Positions 16,133 to 25,277 of a stretch of DNA of 55,560 nucleotides are shown one piece after another. Source of the stretch: Bog-756 sp037141235 (GTDB taxonomy: Bacteria; Actinomycetota; Acidimicrobiia; Acidimicrobiales; RAAP-2). The notes under the pieces are model-generated. The model searched no databases, was not told the DNA's origin, and saw only the letters and a list, made by a program, of their open reading frames with translations. The DNA lies in contig JBAXCY010000001.1 in assembly GCA_037141235.1 (NCBI GenBank), forward strand, positions 1 to 55,560, written 5' to 3'. Positions within the stretch are counted from its first letter, which is position 1. The number at the start of each line of letters is the position of its first letter. The translations under genes and the position numbers were made by a program.

Positions 16133-16309
16133 CTACGGCTGGCGGCCGGTAGCGGCAAACAGGCTGCCCACGAACACAAGAATGCCGATCAAGGGAAGGA
16201 GGGCCACCAACCGCTCGGTTCTCGGTGCCTTCGCATGTCGATATCGCGAGTCACACGACCTGGTGCCGCCGGATGGGGACTCCAGAATCGCCAGATCTGC
16301 GGCCGTCAC
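16133..16309 (-). CDS. Possible small tail-anchored membrane protein (58 aa)
   Basis: An open frame starts at GTG 16309, 15 bases after the aminotransferase stop, with GGAAAG just upstream. It stops at TAG 16133. The peptide has a polar, basic first half (SRYRHAKAPRTER) and one strong hydrophobic helix near the C-terminus (LVALLPLIGILVFVGSLFAA), then a short GRQP tail. This layout, polar head, basic anchor, single helix, is what a real small membrane protein looks like and is unlikely by chance, but no family is recognised. It would sit between the WbpE-like gene and the GT2 gene on the same strand and fill most of an otherwise empty 256-base gap. Confidence 0.4.
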   Translation of the reverse strand: MTAADLAILESPSGGTRSCDSRYRHAKAPRTERLVALLPLIGILVFVGSLFAATGRQP

Positions 16310-16324
16310 TGGCTTTCCACAGAC

Positions 16325-17425
16325 CTAGTCCCCAAGTAGATCGGCCAACGTGGAGGCAACCAGGTCGACGTCGGCTTGACCGAGCCACTGATGCACCGGC
16401 AAGGAAAGTACTTCCTGGGCGGCCGAGCTGGCTCGGGTCACCGAGGAGACGGACACCTGGGGGTGGTCCCGGTAGCAGTCGTAGTCGTGAGTCATCTTCG
16501 GGTAGTAGATGCCCGACTCGATGCCCGCCTCCAGTAGTTGGGCGGCAATGCTGTCGCGATCTACCCGGGCATCGGCAGTAACCCGGACGGTGAACTGGTG
16601 GTTCACGTGACGTCGTCCTGGGGGTTCGACCGGCACCTCCAATCCGCGTACACCGGCAAGCGCCTCACGCAACATGGCGGCATTGCGTCGGCGTAGTTCA
16701 GTCCACTCCTCGAGGTGAGGAAGCTGCGACAGTCCCACCGCTGCCTGCAGCTCGGTCATGCGGTAGTTGTGTCCGGGTATCACGTACTCGTACCGAGCCC
16801 GCATGCCCTGATTGCGGAGAATCCTCAATCGGTCGGCAATATCGGCGTCGTTCGTCGTGATGATGCCTCCCTCCCCGGCAGTGACATTCTTTGTGGCGTA
16901 GAAAGAGAAGCAGCCGAGGCCCCATGAGCCGACCGCCCGTCCGTCGATCTGTGCTCCGTGCGCTTGGGCTGCGTCCTCGATGATCCCCAGTCCGGCACCG
17001 TCAGCGAGCTCCTGCAGCCGACCCATGTCCGCGGGGCAACCGTAGAGGTGCACCGGCATGATCGCCCGCGTCCTCGGACCGATCGCTTCGGCCACTGCGT
17101 CCGGATCGATCGTGAAGTCGTGCGGATCGATGTCAACGAGGCGCGCCACTGCACCTGCCTCGAGGATCGCGTTGAGCGTGGCCACGAAAGTGAACGGCGT
17201 GGTGATGATCTCATCACCCGGCCCGACCCCAAGGGCCTGGATGGCCGCCACCAGTGCCGTAGTCCCGTTGTTGACTGCGACGGCGTGTGAAGTCTGGGCG
17301 ATCGCCGCGAACGTCTCCTCGAACTGGGCGACCATTGGCCCCTGGGCCAGCCTGCCAGAACGCACGACTTCGAGCACCAGCCGCTCTGCCTCCTCATCGA
17401 GCCGGACTTCGGTGAGGCGGATCAT
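16325..17425 (-). CDS. DegT/DnrJ/EryC1/StrS sugar aminotransferase (WbpE-like)
   Basis: 366 residues from ATG 17425, whose ATGA overlaps the stop of the oxidoreductase gene. This PLP-dependent fold-type I enzyme has NNGTTALVAAIQALGVG (cofactor phosphate cup), EDAAQAHGA with the pyridine-binding aspartate, and the Schiff-base lysine in SFYATKNVTAGEGG. The GHNYRMTELQAA block is diagnostic of the DegT family. With the adjacent WbpB-like dehydrogenase it would aminate a 3-keto sugar nucleotide, giving the 3-amino sugar that the WbpD-like enzyme acetylates. The assignment to this particular sugar rests on the gene set. Confidence 0.92.
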   Translation of the reverse strand: MIRLTEVRLDEEAERLVLEVVRSGRLAQGPMVAQFEETFAAIAQTSHAVAVNNGTTALVAAIQALGVGPGDEIITTPFTFVATLNAILEAGAVARLVDIDPHDFTIDPDAVAEAIGPRTRAIMPVHLYGCPADMGRLQELADGAGLGIIEDAAQAHGAQIDGRAVGSWGLGCFSFYATKNVTAGEGGIITTNDADIADRLRILRNQGMRARYEYVIPGHNYRMTELQAAVGLSQLPHLEEWTELRRRNAAMLREALAGVRGLEVPVEPPGRRHVNHQFTVRVTADARVDRDSIAAQLLEAGIESGIYYPKMTHDYDCYRDHPQVSVSSVTRASSAAQEVLSLPVHQWLGQADVDLVASTLADLLGD

Positions 17426-18417
17426 GTCAACTCCATCTTTTGATCGCCGGAGGGTGCCCCGGGACTGCACTGTGCAGACACCGTGGCGGCCAGCGAATGC
17501 GACGCAATGATCCGATCGATCTCCACCGATCTATCTTCTCGGCCTTCACAGAGGTCAAGAAAATGTTCGAGCTCGAGCGCAAGGGGTTCGCCAGCGTGGC
17601 GCACGAACGGGATGTCAACGATCGTCTCCGCTCGGTAGGTAGGTGCCACCGACACTTCTGGTTGCTCCTGGCGAACATTTCGGTAGACCGTCACATCAGC
17701 TCGTAGGAGGTCCAGGTCCAACAGGAGTGACGGCGTCAGAACCTGGATCGAACGCAACTTTCGCTGTCCCACGCGGCTGGCCGAGAGTGTCACTAGTCCC
17801 CCCGACGCGAACCGAATCGTGCAGTCTGCAATTTCCGGTCCCTCGCTCCCAGGAGCGGACCACGAACCTCCGGACACGTGATCGATGGGATCATCCCCGA
17901 CCAGGAGGAGCGCTAGGTCCAGATCGTGGATCAAGAGGTCCTGGACCACACTGCCGACATTCCTAGGGTCCGTCGGCGAATGTCGCATACCCAGGATGTG
18001 GATGGGCGGCTCATCCAACAGCTTCGAAGCCAGGGTGATCACCGGGTTGAACCGCTCCACGAACCCGCAGGCAAGCGCGACGTCGCCCTCGATGGCGGCC
18101 GCGCAGATCTGCTCGACATCAGCCAGTTCGAGAGCGATGGGCTTCTCGACCAGGATCGGCACGCCAGCTTCGATGACAGCCAGCGCTGAGGGAACGTGCA
18201 CCTGGGTCGGCGTGCAGAGGATCACCGCGTCGCACTCCAGGGCGGCCTGGAGTTCAACAGCCGAGCGGGTCCCATAGCGCGACGCCATCTTTGCCGCCCG
18301 ATCGCCATCGACATCCACGATCACCTCGAGCGAGGCCCGGGAGGACTCGGAGACGACGCGAGCGTGATTCCCCCCCATCGCCCCCGCTCCTACTAGCGCA
18401 ACTCGGACTTTCTTCAT
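17422..18417 (-). CDS. Gfo/Idh/MocA oxidoreductase (WbpB/WlbA-like)
   Basis: 331 residues with an N-terminal Rossmann fold (KKVRVALVGAGAMGGNHARV), the CTPTQVHVPSA segment, the hallmark LVEKPIAL lysine (about residue 92) and GFVERFNPV, a phrase common in UDP-N-acetylglucosaminuronate 3-dehydrogenases. The second catalytic block HDLDLALLL is also present. It likely oxidises the C3 hydroxyl of a UDP-HexNAcA, feeding the overlapping aminotransferase gene. UDP-GlcNAc 6-dehydrogenase, the step before, is not in the window. Its promoter should lie in the 270-base gap 18418-18687, where no other feature was recognised. Confidence 0.9.
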   Translation of the reverse strand: MKKVRVALVGAGAMGGNHARVVSESSRASLEVIVDVDGDRAAKMASRYGTRSAVELQAALECDAVILCTPTQVHVPSALAVIEAGVPILVEKPIALELADVEQICAAAIEGDVALACGFVERFNPVITLASKLLDEPPIHILGMRHSPTDPRNVGSVVQDLLIHDLDLALLLVGDDPIDHVSGGSWSAPGSEGPEIADCTIRFASGGLVTLSASRVGQRKLRSIQVLTPSLLLDLDLLRADVTVYRNVRQEQPEVSVAPTYRAETIVDIPFVRHAGEPLALELEHFLDLCEGREDRSVEIDRIIASHSLAATVSAQCSPGAPSGDQKMELT

Positions 18418-18687
18418 CGCCGTTCACTTCTCCTGAGGCTGGGTTCGGGGCCAAAATACCCCTGTCGATCAGATCTCTCCGCGTCGGTGATGGTGCGATA
18501 GAGCCGGCTCGTCGTGAGTCTCCGACACGGTAGGCCGGTTCGTCCAGTCAGCCCGTCAATTTTCCGACACATCTAGTCAATAGTTGGCATCGGATCGGGC
18601 CCTTGCGCCTCTGTCCTCATGCCGATAACAGCAGAGCGGTTCGGCCTAGCTACCAGCGCCCTCTCCACGACGATCTGCTTGTCAGTG

Positions 18688-20835
18688 TCAGCTGCGCGAA
18701 TAGACGAAGAGGGCCTGCGGACCGATCGTAGGCTGGGCCTCCAGGTGGAGACACGACGCCGCTAGCGGCGTCGGCGACAAAACGAACCCAATATGGAGCT
18801 TGGATGCCGCAGTTCCACACGGATCGAAGGCGACCTGCACGAAATCGGGGGCCAGCAGGGTCAGCGAAGTGGCAGACCCAGCCGCACCAGGGGTGAACCC
18901 CAGATTGGCATATCGGTTCCACGTCTCCTTGGACCGCCCCCGTGGGTCGAGGATCTTCCACATCGAGGCATTAGGAAACGCTGCGACGCCGTTCACGGTG
19001 GCCAGGCCTGAGGCCAGGAGGACATCATTGTACGGGGGCCCCGCGTAGCTCAGCCAGACGTTGTTGGCTGAATCACGTGGCTGCTTGGCTGCGGAGTGCA
19101 GTACCGGAAGCAGCGGCGACGACGTGAGCGGTCCGAGGCCGCGATAGAGCGGATTCGCCCCCAGCGACATCATCGCCCCAAAGACGATCAGAGCCAAACC
19201 ACCGAGCAGGACCTTGCGGGCACTCGTCAGCCACACCACGACGGCTGCAGCACCGCTGAACAGCCCCACCTGCCACAGATTCAATCTGAGCGCAGGGACC
19301 GGCACAATGAACTCTCTGCCTGCCCAGAAGTAGAGCCCGAAGGCTAGGGCCCCACAGATCGCAGCCCCTACGGCGAGCCGACGCTGGAACTCGCGGTGCT
19401 GCCTCGCTGCGCGGCCCGCCACCTCGCCTGAGCCGTCTGCAGGCTCCACCTTTGCAGCGCAAAGCAGGGCCATCAGGAGGAACCCGCCCACACCTACGCC
19501 CACGATGGCCCGCTCTGGTGGGGTCCGGTCGAGGAGCAGGAAATGGGCAACGATAGGAGGCAGGCTGATGAGGAACCAGGCGCTCACCACGAGGAAGCCA
19601 GCACTGGCTCCCACCAGGAGGATCCGCCATCGCCGACCCCAGTCGCGCAGGCGGACGCGGAACAGTTGCAGAAGGGCAAAGGGACCGAGAAGGAGAAAAG
19701 AGGAGATTTCGGACTGGTTGGTCCCGCTGACTCCATCTCTTTGGTTCGCCAATCCGACACCGAACGGAGCAGAGAACAGATGGAGAAGCGACGTATTTCC
19801 GCCAGTGGCGCGCCGCTGCCCCGGATAGACGGTGCCGGTCACCGCGGCGATCGTCGATTCGCTGTGCAGAAAGAAGGCCGCGCAGCCGGCGGCGGCAGCT
19901 ACGGCCACCGCGCTGAGGTCGACCAGGGCCCGTCGCCAGTGCAGTCCGCCGCCATTGATCCGGCGAGCAATCTCACACCCGCCGATAGCACCCAGCACGA
20001 TGGCAATGGGGATCTGGAACGGCGGGTAGAAGACCAGGACGAAGCTGACGAAGCTGTAGGCACTCAACAAGAGCCAGGCGATCCGTCCGGGCGAGGATCG
20101 GCTCCGGAGTGCGACGAGAAGGAAGAACAATCCCAGCATCGGCATCCCGACCGATTCCAGGGAGATTGACAAGTACCACCAGTGGAAGAACGGGGACAGC
20201 CATAAGCCCAGGCTGAATACGATCGCTACGTCGATCCGATCCGTCAGTTCCAGGAGCAACAAGTACATGCCGAGGATCATGAGGAGCGACATGGCCCACC
20301 ATCGGGCGGCAAAGCCGTGTACGACGTCGAGTAGCAGCATCGGCACATCCCACGGCCGGAACGCCGTAGACCAGTCTGAGTTGGGGATGTCGAGCACAAC
20401 GGTGAGGTCGTGAGGACCCAGCCCACTTGCCGCATAGCGGCTGAAACCGTGGTGGCTCTGCGCAACGATCAGGGGGGTGGCGACGTTCCACTCGTCGGAG
20501 CGGATTGGCCTTGGGGTACCCGCCACCAGGTTGGAGTCGTGAGCAACCCCCGAGTTGCTGGACGCAATGACACCGATCGAAGTTCCTGAAATGCCGAGGC
20601 AGGTGAGGACCACCCACGAAATGAGCAGCAGCAGTGGGAAGATCAGTCGAGCCAACAGGGAGTTGCGACTCCACGCCCCGAGTTGCTCGGAGGCACCGCC
20701 TGGCGAAACTGGCGGATCGTTGAGGGAAGCCACGGGATCGCCGGCCTGGGCGAACTCATCGGTGCCGCTCGCCGTCAGATGGTTTGATTCCGCCATATTG
20801 GGGATCATCCTATGGGAATCCGGAGGTAGTCCCAT
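18688..20835 (-). CDS. Large multi-pass membrane protein, GT-C-like, unknown function
   Basis: 715 residues: a polar N-terminus of about 60, then about 12 to 13 membrane segments and a C-terminal soluble region of about 120 residues. The periplasmic-side motif RPIRSDEWNVATPL after the first helix is a conserved type of signature in large bacterial membrane proteins of surface-glycan clusters. The general layout (first large outer loop with acidic residues, many helices, C-terminal domain) resembles GT-C glycosyltransferases using lipid-linked sugar donors. That resemblance is inference; no characterised family is named. In-frame starts at 20808 and 20796 are possible. It sits between the sugar-nucleotide genes and the methyltransferase gene. 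Confidence 0.75.
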   Translation of the reverse strand: MGLPPDSHRMIPNMAESNHLTASGTDEFAQAGDPVASLNDPPVSPGGASEQLGAWSRNSLLARLIFPLLLLISWVVLTCLGISGTSIGVIASSNSGVAHDSNLVAGTPRPIRSDEWNVATPLIVAQSHHGFSRYAASGLGPHDLTVVLDIPNSDWSTAFRPWDVPMLLLDVVHGFAARWWAMSLLMILGMYLLLLELTDRIDVAIVFSLGLWLSPFFHWWYLSISLESVGMPMLGLFFLLVALRSRSSPGRIAWLLLSAYSFVSFVLVFYPPFQIPIAIVLGAIGGCEIARRINGGGLHWRRALVDLSAVAVAAAAGCAAFFLHSESTIAAVTGTVYPGQRRATGGNTSLLHLFSAPFGVGLANQRDGVSGTNQSEISSFLLLGPFALLQLFRVRLRDWGRRWRILLVGASAGFLVVSAWFLISLPPIVAHFLLLDRTPPERAIVGVGVGGFLLMALLCAAKVEPADGSGEVAGRAARQHREFQRRLAVGAAICGALAFGLYFWAGREFIVPVPALRLNLWQVGLFSGAAAVVVWLTSARKVLLGGLALIVFGAMMSLGANPLYRGLGPLTSSPLLPVLHSAAKQPRDSANNVWLSYAGPPYNDVLLASGLATVNGVAAFPNASMWKILDPRGRSKETWNRYANLGFTPGAAGSATSLTLLAPDFVQVAFDPCGTAASKLHIGFVLSPTPLAASCLHLEAQPTIGPQALFVYSRS

Positions 20836-20870
20836 GCCAGGGAGAACCTCGTTCTTCGGTCAGCGGTTCC

Positions 20871-20887
20871 CCTGACTCGCGGTCAGG
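20871..20887 (-). terminator. Short hairpin after the methyltransferase gene
   Basis: CCTGAC-TCGCG-GTCAGG forms a 6-bp stem three bases beyond the stop of the methyltransferase gene. It is short and has no U-tract, so it is a weak terminator or processing candidate. Confidence 0.3.
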
Positions 20888-20889
20888 AG

Positions 20890-22743
20890 TCAGCGAAATA
20901 TCCGTCTGGCCATGGCCGCCAGGCGGGCCAAGGGCCTCGACTCCAAGTGGGCGACTCTGCGTTCTAGTTCGTCTTTCACCTGATTGGCCTGAGCGAGCTC
21001 CTGGTTCAGCGAGGAGATGGCCAAATCGGCGTGAAAGCCCTGGGCGTTCGCCTCCAGCCGTTCGGCCCGACAGGCAGCCTCCGCGCTACGGAGCGCACTC
21101 GAAATCTCCTCGATCTCGGCGGTCGACGACTCCAGCGCACCGGTCAACCCGTTGCTCCGATCTGATTCGACTCGAAGCATCTCTACCTGATGATCCCGAT
21201 CCACACGTACGTCATCGAGATGCTGGCGTGCAGACCGCCCGGAATACCACAATGCCCGTTCGTAACCGATGACCAGAGCTTGGGAATCTAGCGAGCCACG
21301 TCGGAAAAGAATCGCATCCTGGGTCAAGTAGGTGGCGTCATAGCTGAAGTCCCGGATGAACCCGTTGGCGGCGAAGAGGGCCGCCCAGTGATCGGCCGTG
21401 TGCACGTTGATATGTGTCGGCTCTTCAAATCCGTCCGAAGTCGAGGAGAACAGGACTGCCTCTGCATGCCGGGTGAGGTTGGCGATCACCAGCCCCGCTG
21501 CGGAATCGGGCATGTGCTCGATGACCTCGACAATAGTGATGAGATCGAAGTGCCCTTCGATCTCATCGGTCAAGGAGGCCACCGAACAGAACGGTCGAAC
21601 ATCGGGTGGCACTTGCGAGATCGCCCACTCGGACACATCGATCCCACGTGCGTCTACCCCCTGGTTCCGGAGGGCTTCGACCAGGAAACCAATCGCGCAG
21701 CCGGCGTCGAGCGCGGTGGTCGGGTGCAGGTCGTTGGTGATTCTGTCGGCCACCATTGAGAAGAACGTGGTCCACTGAGGAGCACCCGGACGATACGGGT
21801 CGGAATCGTTGTCGCCGTAGTGCTCGTAGTACTCCTGGTCGTAATAGCCGGTGAACTCCCTTGCCATCGCCTCGCTGTCCACCGATGCGACCATGTCGGC
21901 TTGGCTTAGCGCCCGGTCGAGAACCAGGAACTGATTGGCCACAACCACGTCTGACTGGTCCGAGCGAGGTCGACCGAACCCGCTGAACGAATCTCTGGCC
22001 TGGGCCAGCTGCACCGGCGTCGGGTTGACCCCCAGTCCATGAACGAACTCATTGAGCCCATCCAGTCCTCCAGCAACATCGTCGCTGAATGCCTCGATCC
22101 CGACGATCAGGCCGGTCTGGACTTCCCACAGACTGAGTGCCGCCCGATTGAACTGATCCCACAGGTTGAGATTCCTGTCTATCGATTGACCGTTCGTCGA
22201 TGTCAGCGATTGAGCAGCCTCTCCTGGCGCACGGTGCACCAGGACGATCCGGGCTGACAGCCCTGCGGCCTCGATCCAGAACGGTGCCAACACGGTATTG
22301 CGCGGATCTCCCCACACCCAGACCGAGTGGCCCCCGTGCCCCGGTGTCCCGCCATCCACCGGCTGATCACCGGCATCGTCGGCATCGTCGGCATCGTCGG
22401 CAGGTGCACCGAGTACTGCCCCCAACAGGCTCCGGGCCTCCTCTTGGCGGTGCTTCAGTCGATTGAGCAGGTCGAGCCGCGGCAGCAGCACCGGCATGTC
22501 AGCCGTCGCTCCTAGGTCGTCGAAGAGTTGGTCGATGAAGCGGTCCAGGGCTGACCCCGCATCGTCAGGCTCACCGGTGGCAATGCCCGCGGGAACTGAC
22601 CGGAGTCCGAGGTGTCCGAGTTGTTCGGCAATGGCCTCGACGCCACTCTCCTCCACCCCGACGACAAACACCATCGTCCCATGGTCTTCGTCTTGGGCTG
22701 ACTCTCGAACAACGGGGTTTGCTCGGGCTGCGTTCTTCTTCAT
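20890..22743 (-). CDS. Three-part protein: sulfotransferase-like + SAM methyltransferase + coiled coil
   Basis: 617 residues. Residues about 22-280 resemble a sulfotransferase-type nucleotide-binding fold (TMVFVVGVEESGVEAIAEQL as the P-loop-like start, RIVLVHRAPGEAAQSL later). Residues about 300-480 are a class I methyltransferase with motif I LDAGCAIGFLVEAL near 345, FDLITIVEVIEHM and an FSSTSDG strand. Residues about 500-600 are a heptad-type coiled coil rich in E, R, S and A. Such fusions occur in polysaccharide clusters, where methyl or sulfate caps and coiled-coil rulers end chain growth (as in WbdD). The capping role is inference. An in-frame 9-bp repeat encodes an acidic DDADDADDA linker in the first domain. 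Confidence 0.75.
   Translation of the reverse strand: MKKNAARANPVVRESAQDEDHGTMVFVVGVEESGVEAIAEQLGHLGLRSVPAGIATGEPDDAGSALDRFIDQLFDDLGATADMPVLLPRLDLLNRLKHRQEEARSLLGAVLGAPADDADDADDAGDQPVDGGTPGHGGHSVWVWGDPRNTVLAPFWIEAAGLSARIVLVHRAPGEAAQSLTSTNGQSIDRNLNLWDQFNRAALSLWEVQTGLIVGIEAFSDDVAGGLDGLNEFVHGLGVNPTPVQLAQARDSFSGFGRPRSDQSDVVVANQFLVLDRALSQADMVASVDSEAMAREFTGYYDQEYYEHYGDNDSDPYRPGAPQWTTFFSMVADRITNDLHPTTALDAGCAIGFLVEALRNQGVDARGIDVSEWAISQVPPDVRPFCSVASLTDEIEGHFDLITIVEVIEHMPDSAAGLVIANLTRHAEAVLFSSTSDGFEEPTHINVHTADHWAALFAANGFIRDFSYDATYLTQDAILFRRGSLDSQALVIGYERALWYSGRSARQHLDDVRVDRDHQVEMLRVESDRSNGLTGALESSTAEIEEISSALRSAEAACRAERLEANAQGFHADLAISSLNQELAQANQVKDELERRVAHLESRPLARLAAMARRIFR
22373..22399. repeat. 9-bp tandem repeat (three copies)
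   Basis: GCATCGTCG occurs three times in tandem and encodes the acidic DDADDADDA insertion in the sulfotransferase-like domain of the methyltransferase fusion. The unit keeps frame, so copy-number change would only change loop length. Confidence 0.85.
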
Positions 22744-22848
22744 GTTGGTCCGCCTGCGCTCAGGAGCGACCGCGGCATCTCCTCGGCCACATCAACACAT
22801 CGATCTTTCGTTCCAACGCACTGCCTGCCGAGGGTCATCATGTCAGGA

Positions 22849-24960
22849 TCAGATGGACGTCTGCCGAGCCGCTGCCGTCACACCTGGACCATCTGCCGAC
22901 GCAGACGCAGCGCGGGCGAGAGGGCTCGCACCTTCGACTTCGCCGCCGTCCTCGGCATCTTCTTCGTCATCAACCTCGACCGGCGGTTGAACCAATCCTC
23001 CAACCAATGCCAGCCACCGTTCATCCTCGTCGACGGGCCGTAGTGGGCACCAGGGTTCGAGGCGACCGAGATTCGGGTTGTAGTAGGGATCACCCACCTT
23101 CAACAGATCGGTCCAACGGCTGAGAAATAGTTGGTAGTCGGAGTAGTAACCCGAGAGACCTCGGCTGACCGACTCGTAGTGGGTCAACTCGGCATGCGGG
23201 GTGCACAGCAGGCGGTATCCGGCTTGGCCCAACCGGATGCAGAAATCCACGTCGTTGAAACCAACGGCAAATCCTTCGTCGTAGCCATCGAGCTCTTCGA
23301 ACACTTCACGACGAACCAACAGACACGCCGCCGTGACGGCGCTATAGCTCCGCACCACTCGGTCCCAGGCGAAATACCCTCCGACGCCCTTGGGCATACC
23401 GATAAAGATATGGCTGGCAATACCGCCCATCCCCAGCACTACTCCCGCATGCTGCAACTTTCCGTCGGGATAGATGAGGCGGGCTCCCACGGCCCCTATT
23501 TCGGGTCGTTGCCCAAGTTCTACCAATGCGTGCAGCCATCCGTCGGTGGTCGCCTCGATGTCGTTGTTCAAGAAGAGGAGCATGTCTGTCGTGCACGTCG
23601 CTGCCGCAAAGTTGTTGATGGCCGCCCAGTTGAAGGCCCCCGGATAGTCCAGTACTCGGGTGTTCGGCCGGTCCTCCATCCGCCGGCGGAACTCCCTGGT
23701 TTCAGGTTCGGTGCTGCCGTTGTCGATGAGCACGACCTCGGTGATCTCATAACCCGGAGCCCGTTCCAACGACTCCAGGCAGGCCACAGTCAGTGAAGCC
23801 TGATCACGGAACGGGATGATCACGCTGACCGTCGGATCCCCGTGCACCCGACGCCGCACGTGATACGCCCCTTGGAACGGCCCAGTCTCGACAAATCCGT
23901 CGATCCCCTGGCGCTCCACGGCATCTTCGAGCACACGCCTGCTGGCCTGATGTGCCCACGGCTTGGCGTCGGTGTCGCCCGCCGCGGAGCCCGCCACCAC
24001 TCTCCAGTGATAGAGGACCTTGGGGATGTGGACGACCCGACGGGCCATCTCGGTGGCCCGGAGCATGACGTCGTAGTCCTGGCTGCCGTCGAACTCGGGC
24101 CGGAATCCCCCGACATGGCGGAGCACGTCATGTCGGACAGCGGTGATGTGCCCCAGGTAGGGGTAGGCCAGCAGTAGATCGGGATCCCAATCGGGCTTGA
24201 AGTGAGGCTGAATCGGCCGATCTAGTTCATCGAGTTTGTCCTCGTCGGAGTAGATGACGTCAACGTCGACATGCTCAGCCATGACGGCGGCGATCTCGCC
24301 CAATGCATGTAGCTCCAGAAGATCATCATGATCGAGGAGCACGATGAACTCGCCTGTGGCGACACCCAGTGCCCGGTTGGTGGCTCGAGAGATGCCCCCG
24401 TTCTTCTCCATATGCAGAACCTTGATCCGAGGGTCCGAGGCCGCGTACGCCTCCATGGCTGCGCTCAGCTCTGGATCTTCTGATCCGTCGTCGCACAGAC
24501 ATAGCTCCCACGACTGGTACGTCTGGTCGATCACGGACTGCACGCATTCACGGAAGTACCACAGCGCCGGCCGGTAGACCGGCACGACGATGCTCAGCAG
24601 CGGACCACTGGTCGGCAGCCCATCAGCCTCTTCGACGCCGCGCTGCAGCCGATCCTGGTTTCGCTCGTGAATCCAATGCCAGTATTCGGGAGGGAATGCA
24701 GAAGCCTCCTTGCCCCATCCAGGAACTTCCTCTTCATCGGGTGGCGTATCGGCTTCAGCGATAGCCAGCCGTTCAGACATCCAGGCAAGGGTCGCCGCTA
24801 GCGCCTCGGTCTCTTCGCTGGCCGATACTTCTTCCACACGCGCACCGTCTCCATACCCTGCAGGCACTGATGCCGCGAGTCCGCTGTCATTGGGAAGGTT
24901 CGGCTGCACGGTTGGGCGCAGATTATCATGCCTCCTTGCGCATCGGTCGATCCCACTCAC
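22849..24960 (-). CDS. Tandem GT2 glycosyltransferase (two catalytic domains)
   Basis: 703 residues with two GT-A domains. The first (about 118-350) has LSIVVPVYRPA, CDDGSEDPEL and LLDHDDLLE near 205. The second (about 380-640) has VSVIIPFRDQASL, IDNGSTEPETREF and FLNNDIEA near 461, followed by the acceptor loop GFNDVDFCIRL. Both keep their metal-binding acids, so two linkages or a polymerising activity are possible. N-terminal (1-110) and C-terminal (acidic, disordered) extensions flank them. The architecture matches bifunctional enzymes of O-antigen or rhamnan-type polymer clusters. It is divergent from the coiled-coil gene and appears to start the minus-strand run. Confidence 0.88.
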   Translation of the reverse strand: MSGIDRCARRHDNLRPTVQPNLPNDSGLAASVPAGYGDGARVEEVSASEETEALAATLAWMSERLAIAEADTPPDEEEVPGWGKEASAFPPEYWHWIHERNQDRLQRGVEEADGLPTSGPLLSIVVPVYRPALWYFRECVQSVIDQTYQSWELCLCDDGSEDPELSAAMEAYAASDPRIKVLHMEKNGGISRATNRALGVATGEFIVLLDHDDLLELHALGEIAAVMAEHVDVDVIYSDEDKLDELDRPIQPHFKPDWDPDLLLAYPYLGHITAVRHDVLRHVGGFRPEFDGSQDYDVMLRATEMARRVVHIPKVLYHWRVVAGSAAGDTDAKPWAHQASRRVLEDAVERQGIDGFVETGPFQGAYHVRRRVHGDPTVSVIIPFRDQASLTVACLESLERAPGYEITEVVLIDNGSTEPETREFRRRMEDRPNTRVLDYPGAFNWAAINNFAAATCTTDMLLFLNNDIEATTDGWLHALVELGQRPEIGAVGARLIYPDGKLQHAGVVLGMGGIASHIFIGMPKGVGGYFAWDRVVRSYSAVTAACLLVRREVFEELDGYDEGFAVGFNDVDFCIRLGQAGYRLLCTPHAELTHYESVSRGLSGYYSDYQLFLSRWTDLLKVGDPYYNPNLGRLEPWCPLRPVDEDERWLALVGGLVQPPVEVDDEEDAEDGGEVEGASPLARAASASADGPGVTAAARQTSI

Positions 24961-25277
24961 GTGCCTGATCGGTGCCTGATCGGTGCCAGTGGAACCTACG
25001 GAACGTCAACTGGCTGCATCGTGTGCCACCTCTCCACGAGGCCGGGCGGCAACTCCGGTGTTCGCTGTACCTCGGGTCCAACTAGCTAGAATCCCTAGAA
25101 TCCACAGGCCAGCCGGTAGGGTGGCGAGGAACATCCGGGCGGGCGCGGATCCTGAGTTTGATGATGCACCACGATGGGGCCTGTCCGGACGATCTCATAC
25201 AACCTGCCCGACCTGTGATGTGGAGGGCTCCACCGAAACCGTCGGGGCACGCTGCTCCAGATGAGGAGAAACACCGA
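24961..25277. other. Divergent intergenic region with short direct repeats
   Basis: 317 bases separate two divergent transcription units. It holds an 11-bp tandem repeat GTGCCTGATCG (24961-24982 plus a 5-base partial copy) directly before the GT2 start, and a 9-bp repeat CTAGAATCC twice (25087-25104). These may be regulatory sites for either gene. No promoter hexamers or RNA gene could be assigned. Confidence 0.45.
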
